Shown piece by piece: positions 1 to 9,013 of a stretch of DNA of 64,000 nt. This DNA comes from Glaciecola petra. Its GTDB lineage: Bacteria; Pseudomonadota; Gammaproteobacteria; Enterobacterales; Alteromonadaceae. Within the stretch, counting starts at the first letter, position 1; every line of letters starts with the position of its first letter. Where the stretch lies: assembly GCF_031846345.1 (NCBI RefSeq), contig NZ_JAVRHX010000001.1:434001-498000 (forward strand). The letters run 5' to 3'. Made by a program: the position numbers and the translations under genes. A model generated the notes under the pieces. It saw nothing but the letters and a program-made list of their open reading frames with translations, was not told where the DNA came from and ran no database searches.

Positions 1-424
1 AACTCAGCAACATTCGAACTTTTTCTTGTTTAGGGGCGTCGGCTACTTTTAAAACTTCAGCATCTAAACCTCTAATTTCTACATCCAAAACATTCGAAGT
101 TTTTGCATAATTTAATATGTACGTTCTTATCGCTGCAGTAATGGTATCATCGTTACTTAAAATACCGCCAACATCACAATATGGAAGGGCGCATAATTGC
201 TTTTTACCGCGCAGGGTTTTCATTTCTACAATAGGTAAAAGGCCTACGATGTGTGGTTTTTCTGTTTCCATTGCTGCAACAAATAGGCACTTAAAGCCAT
301 AAGCTTGTTCTACAGCTTTACCCCAAGCCATCAGATGATAGGGAGTTGCGTGGTCGTGAGCTAATACATATTCATCCCAAATGTCACTTTGGGAAAGGTC
401 TAACTGTTGTATTTGAATAGTCAA
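1..424 (-). CDS. FemAB/GNAT-type protein, XrtA-associated (partial, C-terminus off window)
   Basis: Only the first 141 codons are in the window; the gene runs off the left edge. The readable N-terminus contains an AHDHATPYHLMAWGKAV segment followed by GLLPIVEMKTLRGKKQL. This resembles the FemAB-like acyltransferases of exosortase-A loci, which are thought to attach amino-acid or acyl groups during polysaccharide or surface assembly. No ATG lies near the front. TTG at 424 is chosen because an AAAGAGA ribosome-binding stretch precedes it and it begins 12 bases after the upstream glycosyltransferase, so the two are probably co-transcribed leftwards. The family call rests on similarity remembered from XrtA loci and on context, since the catalytic half is missing. 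Confidence 0.6.
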   Translation of the reverse strand, partial: MTIQIQQLDLSQSDIWDEYVLAHDHATPYHLMAWGKAVEQAYGFKCLFVAAMETEKPHIVGLLPIVEMKTLRGKKQLCALPYCDVGGILSNDDTITAAIRTYILNYAKTSNVLDVEIRGLDAEVLKVADAPKQEKVRMLLS

Positions 425-436
425 ATTACAATCTCT

Positions 437-1549
437 TTAGTTTAAAATACGGGTAAATAAATCTAGGTACTCGTCAGCCATTCTTTTGGCTGAGTAGTGC
501 TTGTTAACATAATGGTTTGCATTTGTACTAAGCCTATTCGCTTCGTCTGCATCATCAAGTAGTGTAAGCCAATATTGAGTTAAGGCTTTTTTGTCTGAAA
601 GCTCAGCAAGTAAGCCTGTTTCTTGATGCTTGACTAGCTCATTCACGCCAGGTATTTCATATGCGGCAACCGGTATTCCCATGCCGCATGCTTCCATTAA
701 ACAACGAGGAATTCCCTCGAGAGTAGATGTCATAACAAATAAATCAAAACTTTTCAGATAATCCAAACGGTTGTCTTTATACCCTAAAAAGTGAATATCT
801 TTTTTACTATTTAGTGTTTCTGAGTACTCTTCAAGTCGCGCCCGCTCATCACCATCACCTAAAAGGAGTAGCTCAATATCGTCTCTTGTTTTTGCCAGGT
901 CATCGAAAATATCAAGTATATCATCAATGTTTTTTCGGCTTATCATTTGCCCAATAAAGCCAATGCGTTTTTTATCCTTGCTTAGCTTTGCCGGTGCATT
1001 CCTAACGTTGTCGACTTCAGAAAGGTCTACACCATTTTGGATATATTCTAGTTGAGGTTCAGTAATCCCAAAACCCTCTACATCTTTTACAAGTTGGGGC
1101 GACAAAGGTACTACCTTGTCGGCGTATTTCAACGCTTTGCAACCTAACCATATAAATGTTCGTAATTTAATATCTGAGGCATTTTCAAAACCATGCGGCG
1201 TTACGACCACAGGAATATTGGCCTTTCGTCCCGCTAAAATACCTATAATATCTGACTTATATCCATGTGTATGAATTGCATCAACTTTATGTTTCTTGCA
1301 ATATTCTGCAATGGTGCTTACCACACCATAATCGAATTTGTGTTTCATTTCAGGTGAAAATGTATCGCCACCATCGAGCTTAAATTGTTTAACAAGTTCA
1401 AGTTCTTCAGCGTTGTCTTCTTGTGTAACCGCAAGCGAATACTTTATTGACCCTGGCGCAGCATTTCGACATAAAGCCAAAATCCAACGCTCTGCACCAT
1501 AAAATGCGGTTGAGCAAATAAACTGTAATACATGAGGGGTTTTGTTCAT
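437..1549 (-). CDS. Glycosyltransferase family 4 (GT-B)
   Basis: A 370-residue GT-B glycosyltransferase, probably transferring a sugar from a nucleotide donor to a lipid-linked polysaccharide intermediate at the inner cytoplasmic face. Visible marks are the acceptor-side AFYGAERW segment near the start, THGYKSDIIG and VVTPHGFE in the N-domain, and IGFIGQMISRKNID followed by the retaining EX7E motif (LEGIPRCLME) in the C-domain. The open frame extends upstream to 1693, but those 48 residues look unlike the family, so the ATG at 1549 is taken as start although its ribosome-binding site is weak. It reads leftwards into the FemAB-like gene and is divergent from the flippase at 1841. Confidence 0.85.
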   Translation of the reverse strand: MNKTPHVLQFICSTAFYGAERWILALCRNAAPGSIKYSLAVTQEDNAEELELVKQFKLDGGDTFSPEMKHKFDYGVVSTIAEYCKKHKVDAIHTHGYKSDIIGILAGRKANIPVVVTPHGFENASDIKLRTFIWLGCKALKYADKVVPLSPQLVKDVEGFGITEPQLEYIQNGVDLSEVDNVRNAPAKLSKDKKRIGFIGQMISRKNIDDILDIFDDLAKTRDDIELLLLGDGDERARLEEYSETLNSKKDIHFLGYKDNRLDYLKSFDLFVMTSTLEGIPRCLMEACGMGIPVAAYEIPGVNELVKHQETGLLAELSDKKALTQYWLTLLDDADEANRLSTNANHYVNKHYSAKRMADEYLDLFTRILN

Positions 1550-1632
1550 AGATAGTCTTAAGTAATTTGCGCGAAAACCAACGTGACTACGACAGCTATT
1601 ACGCAAATATACACTGCCAAATACGAGGCTGT

Positions 1633-1649
1633 GTAATATAAGCTGTCTC
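1633..1649 (-). promoter_or_regulatory. Degenerate copy of the GTGTCAG-N6-TTAC box
   Basis: On the + strand this reads GTAA-N6-CTGTCTC. It differs from the reverse complement of the box at 20555 and 30745 by two bases in the CTGACAC half. It lies about 136 bases upstream of the predicted sigma-54 start near 1777. It is listed as a weak candidate enhancer only because it sits upstream of a sigma-54-like element in the same locus. Chance occurrence is quite possible. Confidence 0.25.
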
Positions 1650-1750
1650 GTGTGTGCTTGCAATATCCTGTTATCATTTATTATCGGCCACAATCGTATT
1701 GGGTTTAAAATTTTTGATAATTATAGAACATTGAGTCTAATTGGGCGCGG

Positions 1751-1766
1751 TGGTACACTTCTTGCC
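1751..1766 (+). promoter_or_regulatory. Candidate sigma-54 promoter of the flippase gene
   Basis: The sequence TGGTACACTTCTTGCC keeps the invariant GG and GC of -24/-12 promoters with exactly ten bases between them, and has the TTGC half intact. The -24 half deviates (TGGTACA against TGGCACG). Transcription would start near 1777, leaving a leader of about 64 bases before the TTG start at 1841. It is weaker than the site at 20634. Confidence 0.4.
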
Positions 1767-1840
1767 TGTTTTTGCATACTCCATTACTCTTAAAGTTTTC
1801 GTTATTGATTACCAGACTCAATAGTTAAACAGGCGGTCAT

Positions 1841-3346
1841 TTGTCAAGTTCACTCTCTTCATTAGTGCTTAAAAGCTCCGGTATCTTATTTTTACTAAGA
1901 TTTGTGCAAAGAGGCATAGGGTTAATCAGTACTTTGATTATGGCTCGTTTGTTGACGCCCGAAGACTTTGGTTTAATCGCAATTATTGCGCTAATAGTCC
2001 ATTTTTGTGAAATTTTGTCTACTACTGGTACTGAACAATATTTGGTGCAAAAAACTGAAACTGAAGATGACGATTTATATTCAGCATGGACCCTCGACAT
2101 CATGCTTAAATCAGGCTTATGGATACTGATTATTTTAACTGCTCCTTTCATAGACAAAATTTATCCAGATGTTTCGTTAACAATACCGCTAATATTCGCA
2201 TCTTCAGTGCTTGTTATTAATGCTTTAAAAAACCCTGCCTTAGCACTCTTAAAAAAAGCATTTACTTATCGTAAAATTTTTTACCTTAGCTTAGTTCAAA
2301 AATTAGTTGGTTTTACCTTTGGTATCACAATAGTCATGATCCATAAAACTTACTGGGCTATTTTGGTTATTGATGTGGTGGCAGCTTTGGTTATGACTAT
2401 TGGCTCATATGTTATTCATGAGTTTAGGCCTAAAGTAAGTTTTAAAAAAGTGAAAGAGCAGTTTGCGTTTTCTAAGTGGCTTTTGTTAAAAGGTGGAATT
2501 GGTTATATCCGCGCGCAAATAGACGTTATTTTTGTGACGCGCTTATTTAGCCCGGATGTTGTCGGCTCATTTCACCTTGCAAGACACATAGCAGTTTTGC
2601 CATCATCGGAATTAATTGCGCCAGTGGCTGAACCGCTCCTAGCATCTTTTGCGAGAGTAAAAGCAAACTTACACGATGTTGGTTATCAGTTTAATTTGAG
2701 TTTATTGTTTGTGTTAAGTCTTGTTGGGCCTATTTGTTGCTATTTTTTCTTTTTTGCACCGTCTGTGATTGATGTGTTACTTGGAAGTAAATTAAAAAGT
2801 GCGCATGAGCTCTTAAGTGCAATGTCCTTAACTGTGTTAGTCTTTTCAATAGGGCCGATATTGTCAGCCTGCTGCGTTGCATTAGGCAAAGTAAAACAGG
2901 TATTTTATTATGATATGTTCTCTTTAGTCTTTGCTGTTTTATGTTTAATGATGCTTGTTGACTACAACATTAGAGAATTTATCTTGGCACGAGGTGCAGT
3001 TGCACTTATTCCACTTATCGCTTTATTAATGTTTATGCGTACTTTTATTCCTTTATCTTTAAAACTGTCACTTTTTAATAGTATTGTAATTGCCTTGTGT
3101 TGCGCAGTTGCTACTTACGTTGGCTTATTTATAGAATCATTACTGCCGGTTGATACAAATATCGTATTGGTATTATTAAGTTTAGGCTCAACTTTTTTCC
3201 TCACTTATTTAATTACATTGTTAGTATTAGTATTGTTCTTAAGGGGGAAAACGGAAATTTGGGCAGCATATGCTCGTATAATTACCCAAAATGCTTATAG
3301 TTATATGCCGGCAGGGCTTAAAAAATATCTACCTGCAAATACATAA
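1841..3346 (+). CDS. Polysaccharide flippase (Wzx/MOP family), copy 1
   Basis: A 501-residue, largely hydrophobic protein of the polysaccharide-transporter (MVF/MOP) superfamily. It would flip lipid-linked repeat units across the inner membrane. The N-terminal ARLLTPEDFGLIA segment is typical of Wzx-like exporters, and about 12-14 membrane segments can be read, with GYIRAQID mid-protein. The start is TTG at 1841, strongly supported by AGGCGG a few bases upstream; no ATG competes. It is clearly paralogous to the flippase at 4929-6413, sharing LLTPED, GYIRAQ and YQFNLS blocks. It leads a short rightward unit with the 3522 gene. Confidence 0.85.
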   Translation: MSSSLSSLVLKSSGILFLLRFVQRGIGLISTLIMARLLTPEDFGLIAIIALIVHFCEILSTTGTEQYLVQKTETEDDDLYSAWTLDIMLKSGLWILIILTAPFIDKIYPDVSLTIPLIFASSVLVINALKNPALALLKKAFTYRKIFYLSLVQKLVGFTFGITIVMIHKTYWAILVIDVVAALVMTIGSYVIHEFRPKVSFKKVKEQFAFSKWLLLKGGIGYIRAQIDVIFVTRLFSPDVVGSFHLARHIAVLPSSELIAPVAEPLLASFARVKANLHDVGYQFNLSLLFVLSLVGPICCYFFFFAPSVIDVLLGSKLKSAHELLSAMSLTVLVFSIGPILSACCVALGKVKQVFYYDMFSLVFAVLCLMMLVDYNIREFILARGAVALIPLIALLMFMRTFIPLSLKLSLFNSIVIALCCAVATYVGLFIESLLPVDTNIVLVLLSLGSTFFLTYLITLLVLVLFLRGKTEIWAAYARIITQNAYSYMPAGLKKYLPANT

Positions 3347-3521
3347 ACCGGATTTAGGTATTAATTTATATGCGCGTTGTTTACACTTCAAACTTTACTC
3401 GCGCAATAGAAGTGTTTATCCTCTACAGCCTATATTGCATATGAGTTTTATGTTGTAAGTGGTTCTTTAAGAGTAAATATGACGCTTAGTGTTCGTCTTT
3501 TAGTTTAACGAGGAAGTAAAT

Positions 3522-4868
3522 ATGAAAAAAATGCTCGTCTTGGAATTTAATGAGCTTTGCCCGCCATTGATAGAGCGTTTCATTAGTGAAGGTGAGCTTC
3601 CTAATTTTGAGAAATTAAGGAAGGACTCGTTGGCAATGGAAACTGAAACCGATGCAAAAGGAGAAGATCTTAACCCTTGGGTGCAGTGGTTGGATTTGCA
3701 TACAGGGCAGGATTGGCAAGAACATGGTATTAAAGAGCTAAATAAACTCAAGGATTTTAAAGGGCAATTTACTTGGGATATATTGTCTGAAAAATATGGT
3801 CTCAAAAATTGGATTTGTGGAAGTATGAATGCTAAATACTCTTCAGTGTTCAAAGGTAGATTTTTACCCGACCCTTGGTGCACAGACATCCAACCGACAC
3901 ACGACGAAGGCATGCACGATTACTATAAATTTGTCAGTCAATCTGTGCATAGTCATAGTGGGTCTGAGTCTATTTCACAACTTGAGTTTGCCAAGTCGAT
4001 ATTAAAGCAAGGTGTCAGAGTGAGCACTTTGTTTGGTTTATTTGGTCAAATTCTTAAAGAAAAACTGTTTAAAAGAGATGATTGGAAGCGGGCTATGTGG
4101 CTAGATAGGATTCAGCTTGATATCTTCCAATATCATTATCGAAAAGATAACCCCGAATTTGCCACTTTTTTTTCAAATGCAGTCGCGCATTTTCAACACC
4201 ATTATTGGAAAGATTTTGAGCCAGAAAAGTTTTCACATACAAGTGCTGAAATCAACCATGAAACCAAAGATGCTATTCGTCTTGCATACAAAAATACAGA
4301 TTATCTTTTGGGCAAACTACGTGAGTTAGTTGGCGAAGAAACAGCAATAGTGTTTACTACTGCGCTAAGCCAAGAGCCCTACGTGAAGAACGAAAGACAC
4401 TATTATCATATCACTAGCCAAGAACACTTCAGAAAACAATTTGGTGTTCCCGAGAATGCGAAGTACAAACCGATAATGGCAGAGCAGTTTCATTTAGAAT
4501 TAGCAGATGAGCAATCCGCCATCGATCTTGAAGAGAAACTGAGTAAGTATGTCATGGATAGTAATGATTACTTCCATGTTGGGTCTGATCACATGTTTTT
4601 GCTTAGTAGAGAGGCGAATATACTTCTTATTCAATGCCGTTGTACCAAATTAGTATCGGAAAACGCCGTTTATTTTGATGAAACCAATCCAGATGAAAAA
4701 TTTTCTTTTGGTGATGCTTTCTACCGAATGAATGAAGTTAAAACAGGAATGCATAATCCAGTTGGTTTGTATTGGTTTAAAGCCTCAAACGGGCAACCTA
4801 ATCCGGAAAAAGGGCGCGTTAAACCTAGTCAAGTGCATAATGACATTTTGGCTTACTTTAGTACTTAA
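3522..4868 (+). CDS. Uncharacterised protein, possibly alkaline-phosphatase superfamily
   Basis: A 448-residue protein with no signal peptide or membrane segment. The start MLVLEFNELCPPLIERF followed by LPNFEKLRKDS is the opening layout of phosphodiesterase/nucleotide-pyrophosphatase-like members of the alkaline phosphatase superfamily, and later DLNPWVQWLDLHTGQ, VFTTALSQEPY and VGSDHMFLLSRE fit that fold loosely. I cannot identify a full set of metal ligands, so activity is uncertain. The start has a GAGGAAG ribosome-binding site. The gene lies between the two flippases in a polysaccharide locus, so modification or turnover of a phosphate-linked substituent is a reasonable but unproven role. 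Confidence 0.5.
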   Translation: MKKMLVLEFNELCPPLIERFISEGELPNFEKLRKDSLAMETETDAKGEDLNPWVQWLDLHTGQDWQEHGIKELNKLKDFKGQFTWDILSEKYGLKNWICGSMNAKYSSVFKGRFLPDPWCTDIQPTHDEGMHDYYKFVSQSVHSHSGSESISQLEFAKSILKQGVRVSTLFGLFGQILKEKLFKRDDWKRAMWLDRIQLDIFQYHYRKDNPEFATFFSNAVAHFQHHYWKDFEPEKFSHTSAEINHETKDAIRLAYKNTDYLLGKLRELVGEETAIVFTTALSQEPYVKNERHYYHITSQEHFRKQFGVPENAKYKPIMAEQFHLELADEQSAIDLEEKLSKYVMDSNDYFHVGSDHMFLLSREANILLIQCRCTKLVSENAVYFDETNPDEKFSFGDAFYRMNEVKTGMHNPVGLYWFKASNGQPNPEKGRVKPSQVHNDILAYFST

Positions 4869-4896
4869 AAAAAGCTATTAGACAATGAATTGTTGT

Positions 4897-4931
4897 AAGG
4901 CACATGTCTTGATTGATATGTGCCTTTTTTA
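4897..4931 (+). terminator. Rho-independent terminator
   Basis: A 9-bp stem (AAGGCACAT pairing with ATGTGCCTT) with a 12-base loop is followed by a T run. It ends the rightward flippase/3522 unit and lies right at the stop codon of the convergent leftward flippase, which it overlaps by a few bases. Confidence 0.8.
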
Positions 4932-6413
4932 ATGGTTCTTCAATTTAATAACAAATCGTTTTACCAATTGATGGAAGTGTTCTACTTCTTTATGCACATC
5001 TTTTTGCAGACTAGTTAATAGCCATAGGCTTGATGCATAGATAACGAAATAAATACTTACGTGAACAAATAAATTAAAGAAGGCATTTTCAAAAAGCTCG
5101 TCAGAAACAAGCTCTATTACAGCTAAAGTAATCATGCTTATGACAATGATGGGTAATTGGAGACTACACATTTTGCCTGCACTGATTGAAAGCAAGCGGT
5201 TAATATAAAATAAGAAAATAAAAACTGGAATAAAAGCAGCTAATGTTCTAAACAGGGTAAAATCGGCAATATCAAGGTGATTAAAAAGTAAATAAACTAA
5301 GGCAATGAAAACAAAAATAAAACTGAGTAGATCGTAAATGAAAAGTTGTTTTACTTTGTTTTTCACCATACATATGGGCCCAAGCAATTGATTGATCCCG
5401 TATGAAAACAGCATGATAGCCATAATACTCATAATAGGTGCAGAATCGATCCATTTTGCACCCAATGCCGCTTCTATAATAAGGTCTGAATATCTAGCCA
5501 TGTATAAACAAATCGGCGTAATAAAGACTAACGTAACATACACGCTCAAATTAAATTGATAGGCTAAATCTTCTTGGTTTTCTTTAACTTTAGAGTAGGA
5601 CGTCATTAGCGGTACCAAAGCTGGCCCCAAAACGTCACTTGCTGGCATCATAGAGACTTGTTTAATAAGATGGTATCTACCCACTATCACTGGTGCATAA
5701 AGCTTTGAGACCACTAAGGTGTCCAATTGAGCTCTTAAATAACCAATAATACCGCTGACCATGATCCATTTAGAATAGGCCCATTGTTTAGCGAGGCCGC
5801 TTAGGGAAAATTTAGGTCTATAAGGTGAAATAAAATATGATCCAAGTACAAAAATTAAAGCAAAAAATATGTCACCAATGATCAATGCCCAGTAAGAGTT
5901 GTAAATAAAGGCTAATGAAATGATGATTATAAATGACACCACTTTTTGGATAACTTGGATTGTAAAAATCCCCGAATATTTGAATTCGCGATTTAATACA
6001 TAGATACCAGGGTTTTTAAAAGCGTTAATAAAAATAATACTCGCACTGAAAAACAGGGCCAGCCCCAGTTCCTGATAGCCATCTAATAAATAAACTAAAA
6101 CAGGTATAAGCGCTACAGTGACTAACCACACTCCTATCTTTGAAATGAAATCGAGGGTAAAAGCTGTATTAAGGTCTTCATCTGAAACATTTTTTTTCCG
6201 AACAATAAATGATTCACTACCAACGCTAGATAAAGTTTCACCTAAATAGAGGACGAAAGTGCATATAGCAATAACGGCGTAATCTTCAGGTGTTAACAAA
6301 CGTGCTAAAATAATGAGGCTGATAATGCCTAATGATTTTTGTAGAATGCGCGCAAAGAGCATTAGCCCCGAGCTTGATAATACGCTCCTTGTGAGAGACT
6401 TTTCTGTTCTCAA
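4929..6413 (-). CDS. Polysaccharide flippase (Wzx/MOP family), copy 2
   Basis: A 494-residue multi-pass membrane protein of the polysaccharide-transporter superfamily, predicted to translocate lipid-linked saccharide units. ARLLTPEDYAVIA near residue 35 and GYLRAQLD mid-protein match the paralogue at 1841-3346, and the hydrophobicity pattern suggests 12-14 helices. The start is TTG at 6413; upstream GAGAAAAAG is a modest ribosome-binding site. It is the last gene of the ten-gene leftward polysaccharide operon and follows the GT4 gene by about 40 bases. Two related flippases in one locus suggest either two exported polymers or a duplication. Confidence 0.85.
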   Translation of the reverse strand: MRTEKSLTRSVLSSSGLMLFARILQKSLGIISLIILARLLTPEDYAVIAICTFVLYLGETLSSVGSESFIVRKKNVSDEDLNTAFTLDFISKIGVWLVTVALIPVLVYLLDGYQELGLALFFSASIIFINAFKNPGIYVLNREFKYSGIFTIQVIQKVVSFIIIISLAFIYNSYWALIIGDIFFALIFVLGSYFISPYRPKFSLSGLAKQWAYSKWIMVSGIIGYLRAQLDTLVVSKLYAPVIVGRYHLIKQVSMMPASDVLGPALVPLMTSYSKVKENQEDLAYQFNLSVYVTLVFITPICLYMARYSDLIIEAALGAKWIDSAPIMSIMAIMLFSYGINQLLGPICMVKNKVKQLFIYDLLSFIFVFIALVYLLFNHLDIADFTLFRTLAAFIPVFIFLFYINRLLSISAGKMCSLQLPIIVISMITLAVIELVSDELFENAFFNLFVHVSIYFVIYASSLWLLTSLQKDVHKEVEHFHQLVKRFVIKLKNH

Positions 6414-6454
6414 GTGCGCTTTTTCTCGGTTAAGATAAAGTGTTCAATAAGCAT

Positions 6455-7609
6455 CTATTTTTCACTTAAATTGGGGTCGAGTATTTCAGCTTGATATTTT
6501 TCCGCTACCTTTTCCCAAGTTAAATTGTCTTGTACAAAAACCTGTGCATATTTAGACATATTTCCTATCGTTTCAGTTGATGAAGATAACTCTTTTACTT
6601 TATCACACCAAGTTTGAAGATCTTTAGATTCAATAATGCAACCATTATCATCATTAATAAGGTCGACAGAGCCTGCATTTAGTGTCGATATTGCTGCTGT
6701 TGCAAAGTACATTGCTTCGAGCAAAATCATACCGTAAATCTCATAATCGCTTGCCAATAAGACAATTTGAGCTCTTTCATATATCGCGGCTAGCTCCGAT
6801 TGCGGAATAGCGCCCGGCAAAAGCAAATTTTCGAGTTGATGTGTTTGTTTAAATTGTTTTGCGCCTTCCAGTAATTCGCCCTCACCAATATACAAGAATG
6901 TAATGGGTTCATCTTTCAGTGTTTGTGCAATGTTGGTAAGTAATTCGATATTCCTACGCGGTTCAAAACTGCCAATGTAAATAACTAAGGTGTGCTCAGT
7001 AGGTATAGCAAAACGAGCGGCAAAATCTTGTTCGTGAGTATCAGGCAATACCAGTTTTTTTGTATCTAAGCCGACTGGTATCACTTTAGTATTAGTAAAT
7101 CCTTTTTCTTGAATATACTTTTCAGCAAAAGAAGTTTTTGCAAGAGCAATGCTTGTGTGTCGTTTTACTGATGGCAGACAGAAAAAATCATAAATTATTT
7201 GATATAAAGAATAAATTTTGCCAGGAAATTGCTTATACATGCCTTGATAATATACAAAAGGCACCTTGTGTTTCTTACTAAAGCGACTTACCTGATAGGT
7301 GACAAATTCGTTGAATTCATTTACATGGACAAATTCATATTGCTGTTCGTGCAAAAATGAACTGAGCTTAGGGAAGTAAATGAGGTCGATTATTGGTAGT
7401 TTTTTGTAAGGTAATAATATACGGCTGACACTTCCGTTTTCAAATTCTGCTATATTTTGTTTTTCAAATTTATTGTTAGGGCCGATACAAATAACATCGA
7501 CATAATGACCCAGTTCAGCAAGTGCGTTGGCTAAGCCAATTTCTTGTGAGTTATAAAACTGTATGTCTTGTACTGATGGGTGTGGCCTAATAAGAGCAAG
7601 TTTTGCCAA
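6455..7609 (-). CDS. Glycosyltransferase family 4 (GT-B)
   Basis: A 384-residue GT-B glycosyltransferase. The N-domain has SQEIGLANALAELGHYVDV, the acceptor-side pattern of GT4 enzymes. The C-domain has VIYIGSFEPRRNIELL and FLYIGEGELLEGA, then the motif region YEIYGMILLEAM with its E-x7-E pair. It probably adds a sugar to the growing repeat unit in the cytoplasm. The start is TTG at 7609, supported by CGGAG about seven bases upstream. It lies between the ligase (12 bases away) and the flippase in the same operon, so it is probably translated from the long polysaccharide transcript. Confidence 0.85.
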   Translation of the reverse strand: MAKLALIRPHPSVQDIQFYNSQEIGLANALAELGHYVDVICIGPNNKFEKQNIAEFENGSVSRILLPYKKLPIIDLIYFPKLSSFLHEQQYEFVHVNEFNEFVTYQVSRFSKKHKVPFVYYQGMYKQFPGKIYSLYQIIYDFFCLPSVKRHTSIALAKTSFAEKYIQEKGFTNTKVIPVGLDTKKLVLPDTHEQDFAARFAIPTEHTLVIYIGSFEPRRNIELLTNIAQTLKDEPITFLYIGEGELLEGAKQFKQTHQLENLLLPGAIPQSELAAIYERAQIVLLASDYEIYGMILLEAMYFATAAISTLNAGSVDLINDDNGCIIESKDLQTWCDKVKELSSSTETIGNMSKYAQVFVQDNLTWEKVAEKYQAEILDPNLSEK

Positions 7610-7620
7610 GATTGACTCCG

Positions 7621-8994
7621 CTATTTGAAAGTTAAATTTTCTGAGGCTTTGTCTTGAGGCTCAGGTAATTTGGTTTCGTCTACCGGTTTTTCTATTTCGG
7701 AATGATTTTTTAATATGTAAATATTATACAAACAAGCTGAGTAGAGCACCATCCAATATAAAATTTCTGCTCGTAAACGATTTAAAAAGGTCATGGATAC
7801 CATAAAACAAATAAGACATGCTTTTATCACTATAATAAGGTAATAGTTTTTAATATCACCCTCTAATTTAAATTTCTTTTCGCATTGCGTTAGAGTTTTA
7901 TAGGTTGTCCAAAGCATCATAACAAAACAAAAGGAACCAATAAAACCGGCTTCAGTGAGCACTTCCATCCATGTTGAATGGACCGCTCTGTTGCGAGAGG
8001 CTCCGGTACCTACGTCTAAGGGTATATAAGAAGGCGAGTAGAACACAAAGGCACGAGCTCCCGCACCAAATGGATAATCTTTTGCCATATCAAAGGCATA
8101 TTTCCAAAATAAAAACCGTGTTGCGCCAGATTCCTGAGTAAAATCGATTTCCTTTTTTGATACAAACATTGATTCAATTCGCTCTATAAATGAATCATCA
8201 GCGAGTTTGAGGCCACCAGCAAGGCCGGAGATCAGCATTAATATCACAAATCCCTTTTGTCGAGTGGAGCGAACTTTTGAGAAATACATAACAAAAAATA
8301 GATAAAACACAGATACGCCAACACCTAATATTGCACCACGACTATTGATAAGTATCAACGCGTTGGCAACAAATACCGCACAAATAGCAGCAGCAAATTT
8401 TAACCAAAGGGTTTTGGACTGCCAAATAAAATACAAAGCTAGTGCTATAGAAGGTGCTATCGCAGCTGCAATACCGTTTGCATCTGGGGAATCAACTGTG
8501 CCTATGCCTTGAACACGGTTACCGCTATTTCTACCTACTTGAAAAGCCAAATATGCAATATACCAACTACCATATAAATGCCCCCATAATACCCACGTTA
8601 ATTTTTGTGGGGTATCGCATAGTTTGTAAGCAATAGATATGATTATCATCAATTTGACAAATGTTTCGACTGCATAAGCATGGCCACCTGGGTAGGGTGA
8701 CCAAAAATATGAGAAAGCAAAACATGCAACTAGCGCATAAGCCCATCGAAACTGAGGTATTTGTAAAAGTTTATTCTTATTGGTGCTTTTTATATGAAAG
8801 ATAAATACTAAGCCCATTACCACGACAGTAAAAAACGAGTAACTTAAAGCGGGAATAGACGCTGACCACCAGCGTTCATTAGGGTTATAAAAATATACTG
8901 CCTGATAAGTAACAAATGCGAGAACAGGATATCTCACTAGGGAGGCTGCAATACCTCCTAAATAAGTTAAGTAAAATAGAACAATCGTTAACAT
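7621..8994 (-). CDS. O-glycosylation/O-antigen ligase-like protein, exosortase A type
   Basis: A 457-residue polytopic membrane protein with about 10-12 helices and a large periplasmic loop in the second half (GATRFLFWKYAFDMAKDYPFGAGARAF...HSTWMEVLTEAGFIG), the layout of the Wzy_C/O-antigen ligase family. The N-terminal YLGGIAASLVRYPVLAFVTY and NPNERWWSASIPALSYS look like the subfamily named putative O-glycosylation ligase, exosortase A system-associated. It may polymerise or transfer the polysaccharide in the periplasm. It is flanked by the acyltransferase-3 gene and a GT4 gene in the operon. Substrate is unknown. Confidence 0.8.
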   Translation of the reverse strand: MLTIVLFYLTYLGGIAASLVRYPVLAFVTYQAVYFYNPNERWWSASIPALSYSFFTVVVMGLVFIFHIKSTNKNKLLQIPQFRWAYALVACFAFSYFWSPYPGGHAYAVETFVKLMIIISIAYKLCDTPQKLTWVLWGHLYGSWYIAYLAFQVGRNSGNRVQGIGTVDSPDANGIAAAIAPSIALALYFIWQSKTLWLKFAAAICAVFVANALILINSRGAILGVGVSVFYLFFVMYFSKVRSTRQKGFVILMLISGLAGGLKLADDSFIERIESMFVSKKEIDFTQESGATRFLFWKYAFDMAKDYPFGAGARAFVFYSPSYIPLDVGTGASRNRAVHSTWMEVLTEAGFIGSFCFVMMLWTTYKTLTQCEKKFKLEGDIKNYYLIIVIKACLICFMVSMTFLNRLRAEILYWMVLYSACLYNIYILKNHSEIEKPVDETKLPEPQDKASENLTFK

Positions 8995-9013
8995 TGTTTG
9001 GTTCTCGAAGTAG

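Noticed and set aside
437..1693. Long form of the GT4 gene starting at 1693
   Set aside because: The first 48 residues do not look like a glycosyltransferase and cover the divergent promoter region; the ATG at 1549 gives the normal N-terminus.
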